From: an uncultured beta proteobacterium
Lineage (GTDB): Bacteria; Pseudomonadota; Gammaproteobacteria; Burkholderiales; SG8-41
Direction: 5' to 3'
Length of the DNA stretch: 38,333 nucleotides
NCBI GenBank assembly: GCA_902825845.1
Contig: CADECM010000057.1
Location: forward strand, 1 to 38,333
The notes below the pieces were generated by a model. The model saw nothing but the letters and a program-made list of their open reading frames with translations. It searched no databases and had not been told where the DNA came from. A program made the translations under genes and the position numbers. Positions 1 through 7,010 of this stretch are shown piece by piece; position 1 is the first letter of the stretch, and each line of letters begins with the position of its first letter.

Positions 1-280
1 TGGCCGCGTCGGCGAGGTCGATGTTGAGCTTGTCGGAAAGCCGGATCAGGAACAGCAGCACGTCGGCGCATTCCAGCGCCACGGCGTCGCGCGTGTCGGG
101 CGGGAGGTTCGCCGCCTGTTCGGGAGTGAGCCACTGAAAATGCTCCAGCAGTTCGCCCGCCTCGGCGCTGAGCGCCATGGCGAGGTTTTTGGGATTGTGA
201 AACTGGTTCCAGTCGCGCTCGATGGCGAAGGCGTCCAGTTTCGCGCGCAGGTTTTCCAGACTGTCGGCCGGTGGGGTCAT
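1..280 (-). CDS. MazG-like nucleotide pyrophosphohydrolase (C-terminus cut by window edge)
   Basis: The gene reads leftward from ATG at 280 and runs off the window, so 93 N-terminal residues are visible. The visible protein has the all-alpha NTP pyrophosphohydrolase pattern of the small MazG/dCTP-pyrophosphatase family: an N-terminal helix with RDWNQFHNPKNLAMALS, then the metal-binding EAGELLEHFQW (ExxE), then ALECADVLLFLIRLSDKL carrying the second acidic pair (E..D). In this family these acidic residues bind Mg2+ and the enzyme hydrolyses non-canonical or excess dNTPs to the monophosphate. It starts 5 nt after the stop of the upstream two-domain CMD-like gene, so the two are probably co-transcribed. 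Family members are usually about 115-120 residues, so only some 25 residues should be missing. Family assignment is confident; substrate is not known. Confidence 0.85.
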   Translation of the reverse strand, partial: MTPPADSLENLRAKLDAFAIERDWNQFHNPKNLAMALSAEAGELLEHFQWLTPEQAANLPPDTRDAVALECADVLLFLIRLSDKLNIDLADAA

Positions 281-285
281 GGTGG

Positions 286-1491
286 TCACAGGGCAGGCTT
301 GCTGTCGTCGCTCTGCGGCGGCAGTTCAAAGGCATTGGCGGCACAGCACATCATCGCGAAGTAGCCCAGTGTGGCGGCGAGCTGGATGGTGGCCGGCACG
401 CCGAAATGTTTGACGGCCGCGTCGTAGGTGGCGTCGCTGACGTGGTGGTTGCCGCGCGTGAGTTCGTGGCAAAAGGCGATGGCGGTGGCTTGAGGCTCCG
501 TTACGCCGGCGGGCACCTCGCCGCGCTGCAGGGCGTCGATCAGCGTTTGCGGCAGGCCCGCCGCGCGCGCATGGGGCACGCAGCCGGCCCACGCGTAGGC
601 GCAATCGAATTCGCGTGCCGTCACCAGCCACACCAGCGTGCGCAGCGGCGGCGGCAGCACGGTTTCATAGAGGAAAAACGCGCCGACGGTGGCCATGCGG
701 TCGGCGACATCCGGCGTGTGCAGCAGCACCTGAAACAGCTCGGACACGTGGCCGCGGGTGCGGATGATGCGATCCAGATAGTGCTGATCGGCGTGTTTGA
801 GGTCGTCGTGTCTGGTTATGCGGCCAAGGCGCGCGGGTGGCGCGGCGGAGGAGCGAGAAGCAAAGGCAGGCACATTCTGCCGTGCCGCCGCGCCCGGATG
901 CGGCGGAACAATCAACGGCACAAACGATTTGCGCATCGCCAGTTGCTCGGGCGACATTTCGATTTCGAAGGCATTGAGCGGAAACGCGATCATCGCGAAA
1001 TAGCCCAGGCACACCACCAGCTCCACCACGCCCTGCGCGCCAAAGTGCGCAAGTGCGGCCTGCCAGGTGGCGTCACTCACGCGATGGTTGCCGCCGGCAA
1101 GCTGGGTGCAAAAGTCCTGCACCAGCGCCTCCTCGGCGGTGGGGTTGGGCGGCTTGCGGCCTTCGCGGATGGCGTCCGCGGTCTCCTGCGGCACGCCCGC
1201 TTCCAGCGCCCAGCCCACCCACGCATTCCACTCGTACGGCACGTCGAGCAGGCGCGAGCCCACCAGCGCGACAAAGGTGCGCACCCGAGCCGACAATATC
1301 GACTCGTCCGCCTGTCCGCGCGAATGAAAGTAGTGGCCCAGGTGCGCGAAGCGTGACGCCAGATCGGGGCTGCTGTTCATGGTGACGATGAACGGACCGC
1401 TGATCGGCCGCCGGCGTATGGCTTTGACCGCGTCGTGAAAACGCCGCTGATCTTCAGGCAATTGTTCGCGTGTTACGGTGGATAATCTCAC
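286..1491 (-). CDS. Tandem carboxymuconolactone decarboxylase/AhpD-fold protein
   Basis: This 401-residue protein contains two similar CMD-fold halves, residues about 10-185 and about 225-395. Each half repeats the same landmarks: an R-x-R/L-xx-L-V-W/A-L-V segment, a helix of the YEW/YAW type, then a (G)NHxVSDATxxAAxxHFG segment followed by a YFAM helix. Classical CMD/AhpD proteins use either a CxxC pair (peroxidase) or a conserved Glu/His set. Here no CxxC is visible. The first half has YEWNAWVGWALEAG and the second has CAYAWAGCVPHARAAG, so only the second keeps the His position. The arrangement suggests an internally duplicated, single-chain member, perhaps with one catalytic and one structural half. 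Function is unknown; a hydrolase or decarboxylase role in aromatic breakdown is possible. It is probably co-transcribed with the MazG-like gene downstream. Confidence 0.8.
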   Translation of the reverse strand: MRLSTVTREQLPEDQRRFHDAVKAIRRRPISGPFIVTMNSSPDLASRFAHLGHYFHSRGQADESILSARVRTFVALVGSRLLDVPYEWNAWVGWALEAGVPQETADAIREGRKPPNPTAEEALVQDFCTQLAGGNHRVSDATWQAALAHFGAQGVVELVVCLGYFAMIAFPLNAFEIEMSPEQLAMRKSFVPLIVPPHPGAAARQNVPAFASRSSAAPPARLGRITRHDDLKHADQHYLDRIIRTRGHVSELFQVLLHTPDVADRMATVGAFFLYETVLPPPLRTLVWLVTAREFDCAYAWAGCVPHARAAGLPQTLIDALQRGEVPAGVTEPQATAIAFCHELTRGNHHVSDATYDAAVKHFGVPATIQLAATLGYFAMMCCAANAFELPPQSDDSKPAL

Positions 1492-1562
1492 GGTGATCTC
1501 CGCTGGCGTTGAAGGGCGCTATTATACGGAGCAAGACGCTCGCCAAGTCTGTTGGGCGTCGG

Positions 1563-1592
1563 ATAAATAATTCAATAAAATCAAATACTTAT
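1563..1592 (-). repeat. AT-rich dispersed palindrome, copy 1 (ATTG subtype)
   Basis: This 30-bp AT-rich block lies between divergent genes in otherwise GC-rich DNA. Read on the minus strand it begins ATAAGTATTTGATTTTA, the same first 17 bases as copies at 21066 and (one mismatch) 34792. It sits in the 129-bp divergent spacer between the CMD-like gene and the HD-domain gene, 28 bp before the latter's ATG. Its role is unknown. Confidence 0.75.
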
Positions 1593-1620
1593 ATTGATTC
1601 CTCAGCCGCCCTGATCTGCC

Positions 1621-2211
1621 ATGCAATTCCGACACACGCAGCTTCTGAAGGCCATCGCCTTCGCTGCCGAAAAACACCGCCATCAGCGGCGCAAGGATCC
1701 CGAGGCCTCGCCCTATATCAATCATCCGATCGATCTGGCCAACGTGCTGGTGCATGAAGGCCGCGTGCACGACACCACTGTGCTGATGGCGGCGATTCTG
1801 CACGACACGCTGGAAGACACGCAGACCACGCCCGAGGAGCTGGCGGCGCTGTTCGGCGGCGAGGTGTGCAACATCGTGATGGAAGTCACCGACAACAAGA
1901 AGCTCAAGAAGCGCAAGCGCAAGGAACTGCAGGTGAAACACGGGCCGCATCTCACGCGCAAGGCGCGGCTGGTGAAACTGGCCGACAAGATCTGCAATCT
2001 GCGCGACGTGGCAAGCAATCCGCCCACGCGCTGGCCGATAAAACGGCAGATCGAATATTTCGACTGGGCGAAATCGGTGATCGACAGCCTGCGTGGCACG
2101 CATCCGCGGCTGGAAGCGCTGTTCGACGCGGTTTACGAACAACGGCCGCACGCCGAGCGCTGGACGCGGCATGTGAAACCCGAGGTGCGCGGGCCGCATC
2201 GGCGGCACTGA
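1621..2211 (+). CDS. HD-domain small alarmone hydrolase-like protein (MESH1/HDDC3-like)
   Basis: This 196-residue single-domain HD protein resembles the hydrolase domain of SpoT and the metazoan MESH1 family. Residues 1-35 include FAAEKHRHQRRKD and YINHPIDLANVL, matching the hallmark H..RK....Y..HP segment. ILHDTLEDT at about residue 60 supplies the HD metal-binding pair and the following ED. KLADKICNLRD at about 120 supplies the distal Asp with the usual K-x-x-D-x-x-x-N-L pattern. Such proteins hydrolyse the 3'-pyrophosphate of (p)ppGpp using Mn2+, and some act on NADPH. The basic KKLKKRKRKELQ stretch is distinctive. No synthetase, TGS or ACT domain is present, so it is a stand-alone hydrolase. 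The ATG lies just after the AT-rich repeat, with no obvious Shine-Dalgarno. Confidence 0.8.
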   Translation: MQFRHTQLLKAIAFAAEKHRHQRRKDPEASPYINHPIDLANVLVHEGRVHDTTVLMAAILHDTLEDTQTTPEELAALFGGEVCNIVMEVTDNKKLKKRKRKELQVKHGPHLTRKARLVKLADKICNLRDVASNPPTRWPIKRQIEYFDWAKSVIDSLRGTHPRLEALFDAVYEQRPHAERWTRHVKPEVRGPHRRH

Positions 2212-2407
2212 TTCTGCCATCGATGGCGCTGCTGCCAACATCGAACCACGCGCGTCAAGCAGGTCGCAAGCGCCTTGACGTCATATGCTATGCCGCAGCT
2301 TTTGCGGCGCGTTTTTGATGGTTGCTGCATTTACTGTATTGCCAGGTCTCGTGAATTACTCGCAAGCCATCCTTGGGCCCCAACGGTTTGATGAATAAGC
2401 GGAAGCA

Positions 2408-3658
2408 ATGAAAATCACGTGCGATGTCATGGTGCTGGGTGCCGGCATGGTCGGCGTATCGGCGGCGCTTGCCTTGCAGACGCGCGGCCGCGCGGTGGTG
2501 CTGGTGGATAGGCGTGGTGTTGCGGAAGAGACCAGCCATGGCAACGCGGGCATCATCCAGCGCGAGGCGGTTGTGCCTTACACGTTCCCGCGCGATTGGC
2601 GTGTCGTGCTCGACTATGCGCTGAACCGGCGCACCGAAGCGCATCTGCATCACTGGGATCTGATGGGGTTGGCGCCGTGGCTGTGGGAACATTTCATGAA
2701 CTCCGCGTCCGATCGTGTGGAGGCCACGGCGCGAGCGGCACGGCCGCTGGTGGAGCGTTGCGTCACGGAGCACGAGGCGTGGCTGCGTCTGGCGGGTCTG
2801 GAGGGCGTGTTGCGGCGCACGGGCTATTTGCGGGTTTACCGCAGTGCAGAGCGTCTGGAGAAGGATGTCGCGCTTTCCGCGGAGGCGCTGTCGCGCTGGG
2901 GCGTCGTGTCGGAGCACATCAGTGCCGATCGCCTGCGTGAGCTGGAGCCGCATCTGCAGGGCCCGCTCACGGGCGGGCTGCTCAAACCGCAGGCGGTGAG
3001 CGTGCCGGATCCCGGCGCGGTCGGCAAGGCGTACGCGGCGTTGTTGCGTGAGCGCGGTGGACGATTTATCACGGCCGATGCCCGTGCGCTCAACGCAACA
3101 AGCGGGCAGTGGCGGCTGGATGCGGACGAAGGGCCGATTGAGGCGCGCGAAGTGGTGGTCGCCCTCGGGCCGTGGTCCAATGAAGCGCTGCGGCCGCTGG
3201 GCATCGAATTGCCGCTGATCGGCAAACGCGGGTATCACAAGCATTACTCGGTACTCGGCAATGCCGGCCTGTCGCGGCCCGTACTGGATGTCGATGGCGG
3301 CTATGTGCTCGCACCGATGGCGCGCGGCATGCGGCTGACCACGGGCGCTGAATTCGCGCGCTTCGATGCGCCGCCGACGCCGGTGCAGATCGACAAAACC
3401 GAGCCGATGGCGCGCGAGATATTCCCGCTCGGTGAAGCGGTTGACAACGAAGCATGGCTCGGACGCCGTCCCTGTTTGCCGGACATGCTGCCCGCGATCG
3501 GGCCGGTTCCCGGCAAAAAGGGGCTGTGGCTCGATTTCGGTCACCATCATCTCGGATTTACCTTGGGGCCAGTCACCGGGCATCTGCTCGCGCAGATGAT
3601 GACCGGCGAGACGCCGTTTACCGATCCCGCGCCCTACCGGCCTGAACGGTTCGGGTGA
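2408..3658 (+). CDS. DadA-like FAD-dependent amino acid/amine oxidoreductase
   Basis: This 416-residue protein belongs to the DAO superfamily (D-amino-acid dehydrogenase type). The N-terminus carries the FAD Rossmann motif GAGMVGVSAALAL (residues 11-23), followed by an acidic-end strand VVLVDRR and the SHGNAGIIQ motif typical of DadA-like enzymes. The C-terminus has the second FAD-contact region with GLWLDFGHHHLGFTLGPVTGHLLAQ. Family members oxidise D-amino acids, N-methylated or N-substituted amino acids, passing electrons to the respiratory chain; the substrate here cannot be read from the sequence. It is followed after 141 bp by a Bug receptor and then the selenoprotein operon on the same strand, so it may act in the same catabolic module. 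No signal peptide is seen. Confidence 0.85.
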   Translation: MKITCDVMVLGAGMVGVSAALALQTRGRAVVLVDRRGVAEETSHGNAGIIQREAVVPYTFPRDWRVVLDYALNRRTEAHLHHWDLMGLAPWLWEHFMNSASDRVEATARAARPLVERCVTEHEAWLRLAGLEGVLRRTGYLRVYRSAERLEKDVALSAEALSRWGVVSEHISADRLRELEPHLQGPLTGGLLKPQAVSVPDPGAVGKAYAALLRERGGRFITADARALNATSGQWRLDADEGPIEAREVVVALGPWSNEALRPLGIELPLIGKRGYHKHYSVLGNAGLSRPVLDVDGGYVLAPMARGMRLTTGAEFARFDAPPTPVQIDKTEPMAREIFPLGEAVDNEAWLGRRPCLPDMLPAIGPVPGKKGLWLDFGHHHLGFTLGPVTGHLLAQMMTGETPFTDPAPYRPERFG

Positions 3659-3799
3659 TACGTGTCACACGGATTGTTTCCGGCTGAAGTCAGATTGGCG
3701 CGATGCGCTGCCAGACCAGGCGTGCGGGCGCGTTTGTGATGCCGGCATGCGGCTGCTAACATCGCGCCTCGAACGAATCAAAGGAATTCTGGAGTTCAC

Positions 3800-4759
3800 A
3801 TGCTGTTTCGCAGTCTGTGCGCGGCATTGTTGATGGTTGCCATTACAACCGCGTACGCGGCCTATCCCGACCGCCCGATGCGGCTGGTGGTGCCGTTCGC
3901 GCCCGGCGGCAACATCGACATCACCGCGCGCACCGTGGCGCCGGGCCTGACCACGGAGCTTGGACAGTCAGTGGTGGTTGAAAATCGCGGTGGCGCGGGC
4001 AGCCGTATCGGCAATGAGTTCGTGGCCAAATCCGCGCCCGATGGTTACACCATGTTGCTCGGTTCCACCGGCACCATGTCCATCAACACCGTGTTCGTGA
4101 CCAAACCGACGTACGATGCACGCCGGGATTTTGTGCCGACGTCGCTGGTGTCGATCACGCCCATGCTGCTGGTGACCCATCCCTCACTGCCGGTGAAGAC
4201 CGCGCAGGAATTCATCGCGCTGGCGAAAGCGAAGCCCGGCTCGATACTATTGGCGTCCGCCGGCACCGGCAGCAACACGCATCTCACCGGCGAGTTGTTT
4301 CAATTGATTACCGGCGTGACGTTGACGCACGTGCCGTACAAGGGCGCCGGACCTGCGCTGGTGGACCTGATGGGCGGGCAGACGCAGTGTTTTTTCGATC
4401 AGGTGTCGACCTCGGTGCCGCTGGTGACGAGCGGCAAGCTGCGCGCCATCGCGGTGGCGACCGGCAAGCGATCATTCTTGCTGCGCGACGTGCCGACCAT
4501 GGCGGAATCCGGCGTGCGCGATTTTGAGGCGTCGGCGAGCGCGGGCATCTTTCTGCCCTCGGCGACGCCCAAAGACATTGTGAACCGTGTCTACACCGCG
4601 CTGATCAAGGTGCTCGATCAGACGGCGACGCGCGATGCGTTCGCGCGGCTGGGCGCGGAGGTGATCAAGACCACGCCGGCGGAGGTGACCAGGCGACTGG
4701 CGGCGGATATCGCCAAGTGGCAGAAGGTGCAGCAGCGTACCGGTATCAGGCTGGATTGA
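3800..4759 (+). CDS. Bug-type tripartite tricarboxylate (TTT) family periplasmic receptor, copy A
   Basis: This 319-residue periplasmic binding protein of the Bug/TctC family begins with a cleavable signal peptide (MLFRSLCAALLMVAITTAYA). The mature protein starts YPDRPMRLVVPFAPGGNIDITAR, the family hallmark that forms the first ligand-binding loop, followed by VVVENRGGAGSRIGNEFVAKSAPDGYTM. THVPYKGAGPALVDLMGGQ at about residue 180 is the conserved hinge/ligand region. Bug receptors bind small carboxylates or amides and either feed a TctAB permease or act as orphan sensors. No tctA or tctB is in the window. A good Shine-Dalgarno-like AAAGGA lies upstream. The next same-strand gene is the UGSC selenoprotein, 211 bp downstream. 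Confidence 0.93.
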   Translation: MLFRSLCAALLMVAITTAYAAYPDRPMRLVVPFAPGGNIDITARTVAPGLTTELGQSVVVENRGGAGSRIGNEFVAKSAPDGYTMLLGSTGTMSINTVFVTKPTYDARRDFVPTSLVSITPMLLVTHPSLPVKTAQEFIALAKAKPGSILLASAGTGSNTHLTGELFQLITGVTLTHVPYKGAGPALVDLMGGQTQCFFDQVSTSVPLVTSGKLRAIAVATGKRSFLLRDVPTMAESGVRDFEASASAGIFLPSATPKDIVNRVYTALIKVLDQTATRDAFARLGAEVIKTTPAEVTRRLAADIAKWQKVQQRTGIRLD

Positions 4760-4787
4760 AGGACACACAAACCTTGGCCACAGATTT

Positions 4788-4924
4788 CACGGATCAACAC
4801 GGATTACCCCTTTGCTGTTGTTCCCGCGAAGGCGGGAACCCATAACACCGCGACAGAGTAGACGGACTATGGATTCCCGCCTTCGCGGAAATGACAGGAG
4901 GCGTTCGCGCCGTGTTCATCCGTG
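4788..4924. repeat. Nested inverted-repeat intergenic element (REPIN-like)
   Basis: Two inverted pairs are nested in the Bug-to-selenoprotein spacer. The outer arms are 4788-4802 (CACGGATCAACACGG) and 4910-4924, which match 14 of 15 bases in inverted orientation. The inner arms are palindromic units of the TTCCCGCGAAGGCGGGAA type at 4821-4838 and a diverged copy in opposite orientation at 4871-4890. Paired palindromes in head-to-head orientation resemble REP/REPIN sequences scattered in many proteobacterial genomes. As RNA it could fold into a long cruciform that may attenuate or stabilise the transcript ahead of the selenoprotein gene. Confidence 0.7.
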
Positions 4925-4970
4925 GAGTCTGAGGCAAAGACGTTTTTGAATTTTTGCAATAGGAGACAAC

Positions 4971-5519
4971 ATGGGCAAGATTTTCCTCGTAGTACCCGAC
5001 GCGCCAGTGGAAGAAGTGGCGCAACTGAAGTCCAGTCGCACGCTCGGCGGGCGCGGCATCCGTCTGGGCATTTTGGATAACAGCAAGGCCAACGCCGATC
5101 ACCTGCTCAACATGATCGTCGAAGGCGTGAAAAAAGAATATCAGGTGGATTCGGTGGTGGTGAAACGCAAGCCCACCTCAAGCCGTCCGGCCACCGATCA
5201 GGTGCTCGACGATCTGGCGAAGGAGGCTGATCTCGTCATCAGCGCAATGGCCGATTGAGGCTCGTGCACGTCGTGGAGTGTCCACGACATGGCACAGTTG
5301 ACCAAGCGCGGTCTGATCGCGGCCGTGGTGTGTTCGGATACGTTCATGAAACTCGGCACGGCGCAGGCCAAGGTGTTCGGTGTGCCCGATCTGCCGCTGC
5401 TGAAAATCCAGCATCCGCTGGGCGGGCTGAACATGGACAAGGTGATTGAACGTGCAACAGTGGCCCTGCCGCAGCTGCTCAAGGTCGTTAAGGAAAAAAA
5501 GCAGGAGAAACAGCAATGA
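4971..5519 (+). CDS. UGSC-family selenoprotein with in-frame UGA (selenocysteine 96)
   Basis: A strong AGGAGA Shine-Dalgarno precedes ATG 4971. Reading 95 codons leads to TGA at 5256-5258, then continues without interruption in the same frame for 86 codons to TGA 5517-5519, giving 182 residues with Sec at 96. The codons after the UGA encode Gly-Ser-Cys, so the site reads ADUGSCTSW: the U-G-S-C signature of the UGSC (seleno)protein family. The N-terminal half has a Rossmann-like strand (KIFLVVPDAP) and a GRGIRLGILDNSKANAD segment. After Sec comes GLIAAVVCSDTF and FGVPDLPLLKIQHPLGGLN, characteristic of continuous folded protein rather than 3' noncoding DNA. The UxxC pair is redox-active-like. 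It recalls the U-G-T-C site of glycine/betaine reductase GrdB, which I infer to be a distant relative. Its stop overlaps the ATG of the next gene. Conventional calling would report two fragments. Confidence 0.9.
5256..5295 (+). promoter_or_regulatory. Sec UGA codon with putative bacterial SECIS hairpin
   Basis: UGA occupies 5256-5258. Downstream, 5270-5277 (GTCGTGGA) pairs perfectly with 5281-5288 (TCCACGAC) around the loop GTG at 5278-5280. A lower stem of 4 bp pairs 5264-5267 with 5292-5295. The loop G-U falls at nucleotides 20-21 after the UGA, matching the position of the SelB-contacting GU in E. coli fdhF. That position and the small apical loop with a G at its start fit the bacterial SECIS rule. 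Confidence 0.8.
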
Positions 5520-6634
5520 GCGCCTCGCTCGACACGATGTTGAAGGCGCCCGGCGCCCTGGTCGAATGCGACGATGATCCCGAAGCGGTGTACGAATTCC
5601 TGTGCAGCAAGGGCTGGAGCGACGGCCTGCCGGTGATACCGCCCACGCCCGAGCGCGTGGAACGCATGCTGAGTTACTGCGACCGCGATTTCGACCAGCC
5701 GGTGATCAAGGTGCCGCCGCGCTTTGGCGCGGCAACACCGATCCGCGTCGCGGCCAACGCGGTGATGGCAGGCTGCAAGCCGGAGTATTTCCCGCTGGTG
5801 CTGATGGCCTTGGAGGCGATGAATCAGGAGCAGTACAACCTCTACGGCACGCAGGCCACGACGCATCCGTGCACGCCGATGCTGATTTTCAACGGACCGG
5901 TGGCCAAAGAGGTCGGGCTGAACAGCGGTCACAACGTGATGGGCAATTATTTCCGCGCCAATGCGGCGATCGGGCGCGCGGTGCGTTTGTGTCTGGTCAA
6001 TATCGGTGCGGCGATTCCCGGCACCGGCGACATGGCCACTGCAGGCACGCCGTGCAAATTCACCTTCTGCGTGGCGGAGAACGAAGACAACAGCCCGTGG
6101 GAGCCGCTGCACGTCGAGCTGGGTTTCCCCAGGGACGCGAGCACGGTGACGGTGGTGGCTGCGGAGGGCCCGCACAACGTCAACGACCACGAAAGCATCA
6201 CCCCCGAAGGCATCCTCACCATGGTGGCGGGTGCCATGCCCAGCACCGGCGCCAACAATGCCTACTATGAAGGCCAGCCGGTGATGGCATTCGGCCCGGA
6301 ACACGCGGCCACGGTAGCCAGCGGCGGCATGACCAAGAAGCAGGTCAAGCAATGGTTGTTCGACCACGCCACGCTGCCGCTGTCGAAGTTTTCGAAGGAA
6401 GGCATCGAGCGCCGCTTCCGCCGCAAGCTGGCTGAGCAGTTCGCCAACGCGCCGCTGGATACACCGGTGCACATGTGGCAAAAGCCCGACGATCTCATCA
6501 TCATCGTCACCGGCGGCGCCGGCAAGCACTCGCAATGGGTGCCGACATTCGGCAACACGCGCGCGGCGACGAGCGCGCTGAAACGCGCGGACGGCGAACT
6601 GGTGCACTCGATTCAGGAGCTGAAGCGCGGTTAG
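5516..6634 (+). CDS. Uncharacterised 372-residue partner of the UGSC selenoprotein
   Basis: The ATG at 5516 overlaps the TGA stop of the selenoprotein in an ATGA junction, so translation is likely coupled. The protein is soluble, with no signal peptide or membrane segment. Visible features are WSDGLPVIPPTPERVERML near residue 35, an HPCTPMLIFNGPVAKEVGLN segment near 117, IPGTGDMATAGTPCKFTFC near 168, and a C-terminal GGAGKHSQWVPTFGNTRAAT segment. Seven cysteines (30, 55, 87, 119, 159, 180, 185) are spread through it, and the glycine-rich GTGDMATAG loop could bind a phosphate or cofactor. I do not recognise an enzymatic family. The overlap and order imply it is an obligate partner of the UGSC protein, for example a substrate-binding or catalytic subunit of a Sec-dependent reductase, by analogy with multi-subunit glycine-reductase-type systems. 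That role is inference. Confidence 0.85.
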   Translation: MSASLDTMLKAPGALVECDDDPEAVYEFLCSKGWSDGLPVIPPTPERVERMLSYCDRDFDQPVIKVPPRFGAATPIRVAANAVMAGCKPEYFPLVLMALEAMNQEQYNLYGTQATTHPCTPMLIFNGPVAKEVGLNSGHNVMGNYFRANAAIGRAVRLCLVNIGAAIPGTGDMATAGTPCKFTFCVAENEDNSPWEPLHVELGFPRDASTVTVVAAEGPHNVNDHESITPEGILTMVAGAMPSTGANNAYYEGQPVMAFGPEHAATVASGGMTKKQVKQWLFDHATLPLSKFSKEGIERRFRRKLAEQFANAPLDTPVHMWQKPDDLIIIVTGGAGKHSQWVPTFGNTRAATSALKRADGELVHSIQELKRG

Positions 6635-6661
6635 AATAAATCAATAAAAACATATAGTTAA
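6635..6661 (-). repeat. AT-rich dispersed palindrome, copy 2 (ATTG subtype, shortened)
   Basis: The block begins at the first base after the TAG stop of the selenoprotein partner. On the minus strand it reads TTAACTATATGTTTTTATTG and then ATTTATT, matching the dispersed family with a 2-3 bp internal deletion. Confidence 0.7.
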
Positions 6662-6673
6662 GGCAATATGTCA

Positions 6674-6715
6674 CAGGGTGGTTGGCCGCAGGCTGGCCAC
6701 CCTGCGCTGTTTCTT
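6674..6715 (+). terminator. Probable terminator of the selenoprotein operon
   Basis: CAGGGTGG at 6674-6681 pairs perfectly with CCACCCTG at 6697-6704, followed by a T-rich GTTTCTTT run. It lies 40 bp after the partner gene's stop and before the toxin-antitoxin promoter. The U tract is interrupted, so efficiency is uncertain. Confidence 0.6.
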
Positions 6716-6760
6716 TGCGCTTGCCGCGCCACCCAATTACAATCTGGTTAACCAGTTGTA
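6715..6760 (+). promoter_or_regulatory. Toxin-antitoxin promoter and operator
   Basis: A -35-like TTGCGC at 6715-6720 and a -10-like TACAAT at 6738-6743 are spaced by 17 bp. Immediately after, CTGGTTAACCAG (6744-6755) is a perfect 12-bp palindrome. It overlaps the expected transcription start, where an antitoxin dimer would autorepress. Confidence 0.65.
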
Positions 6761-6773
6761 AAGGATGATTGTC

Positions 6774-7010
6774 ATGCTGACTGTAGGCGCGTTTGAAGCC
6801 AAAGCAAAAATTGCGGAGTTGCTGGATAAAGTGGCGGCCGGGGAAACCGTGCTGATTACCCGGCGCGGGGATGCGGCTGCCCTGTTGGTGCCGCCCACGC
6901 AGATTCAGCGCAACAGAAACAAAGCGTTGAGTGAAATCAAGCGTTTTCGCAAAGCCTGCAAGACCGGGAGTATCGATATTGAGGCATTGATCAACGAGGA
7001 TCGCCCTTGA
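6774..7010 (+). CDS. Phd/YefM-type antitoxin of a VapBC-like pair
   Basis: This 78-residue antitoxin starts MLTVGAFEAKAKIAELLDKVAAGETVLITRRGDAAALLVP, the conserved DNA-binding N-terminus of the Phd/YefM fold. The charged C-terminal part (residues about 45-78) would wrap the toxin. I choose ATG 6774 over ATG 6765 because AAAGG ends immediately before 6765, which leaves no spacer. The same AAAGG lies 9 nt before 6774. The gene overlaps the toxin start by 3 nt. A 12-bp palindrome upstream is the expected autoregulatory operator. The antitoxin neutralises the PIN-domain ribonuclease and represses the operon in complex with it. Confidence 0.9.
   Translation: MLTVGAFEAKAKIAELLDKVAAGETVLITRRGDAAALLVPPTQIQRNRNKALSEIKRFRKACKTGSIDIEALINEDRP

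Noticed and set aside
271..1356. 361-codon plus-strand ORF opposite the CMD-like gene
   Set aside because: Arg/His/Gly-rich shadow of a GC-rich gene. The minus-strand translation has clear duplicated CMD domains.
5289..5519. Independent 76-residue gene starting at ATG 5289
   Set aside because: No Shine-Dalgarno. It is the continuation of the UGA-containing frame and carries the second half of the UGSC fold.
5198..6607. 469-codon minus-strand ORF
   Set aside because: Shadow of the selenoprotein and partner genes; His/Arg-rich without domains.
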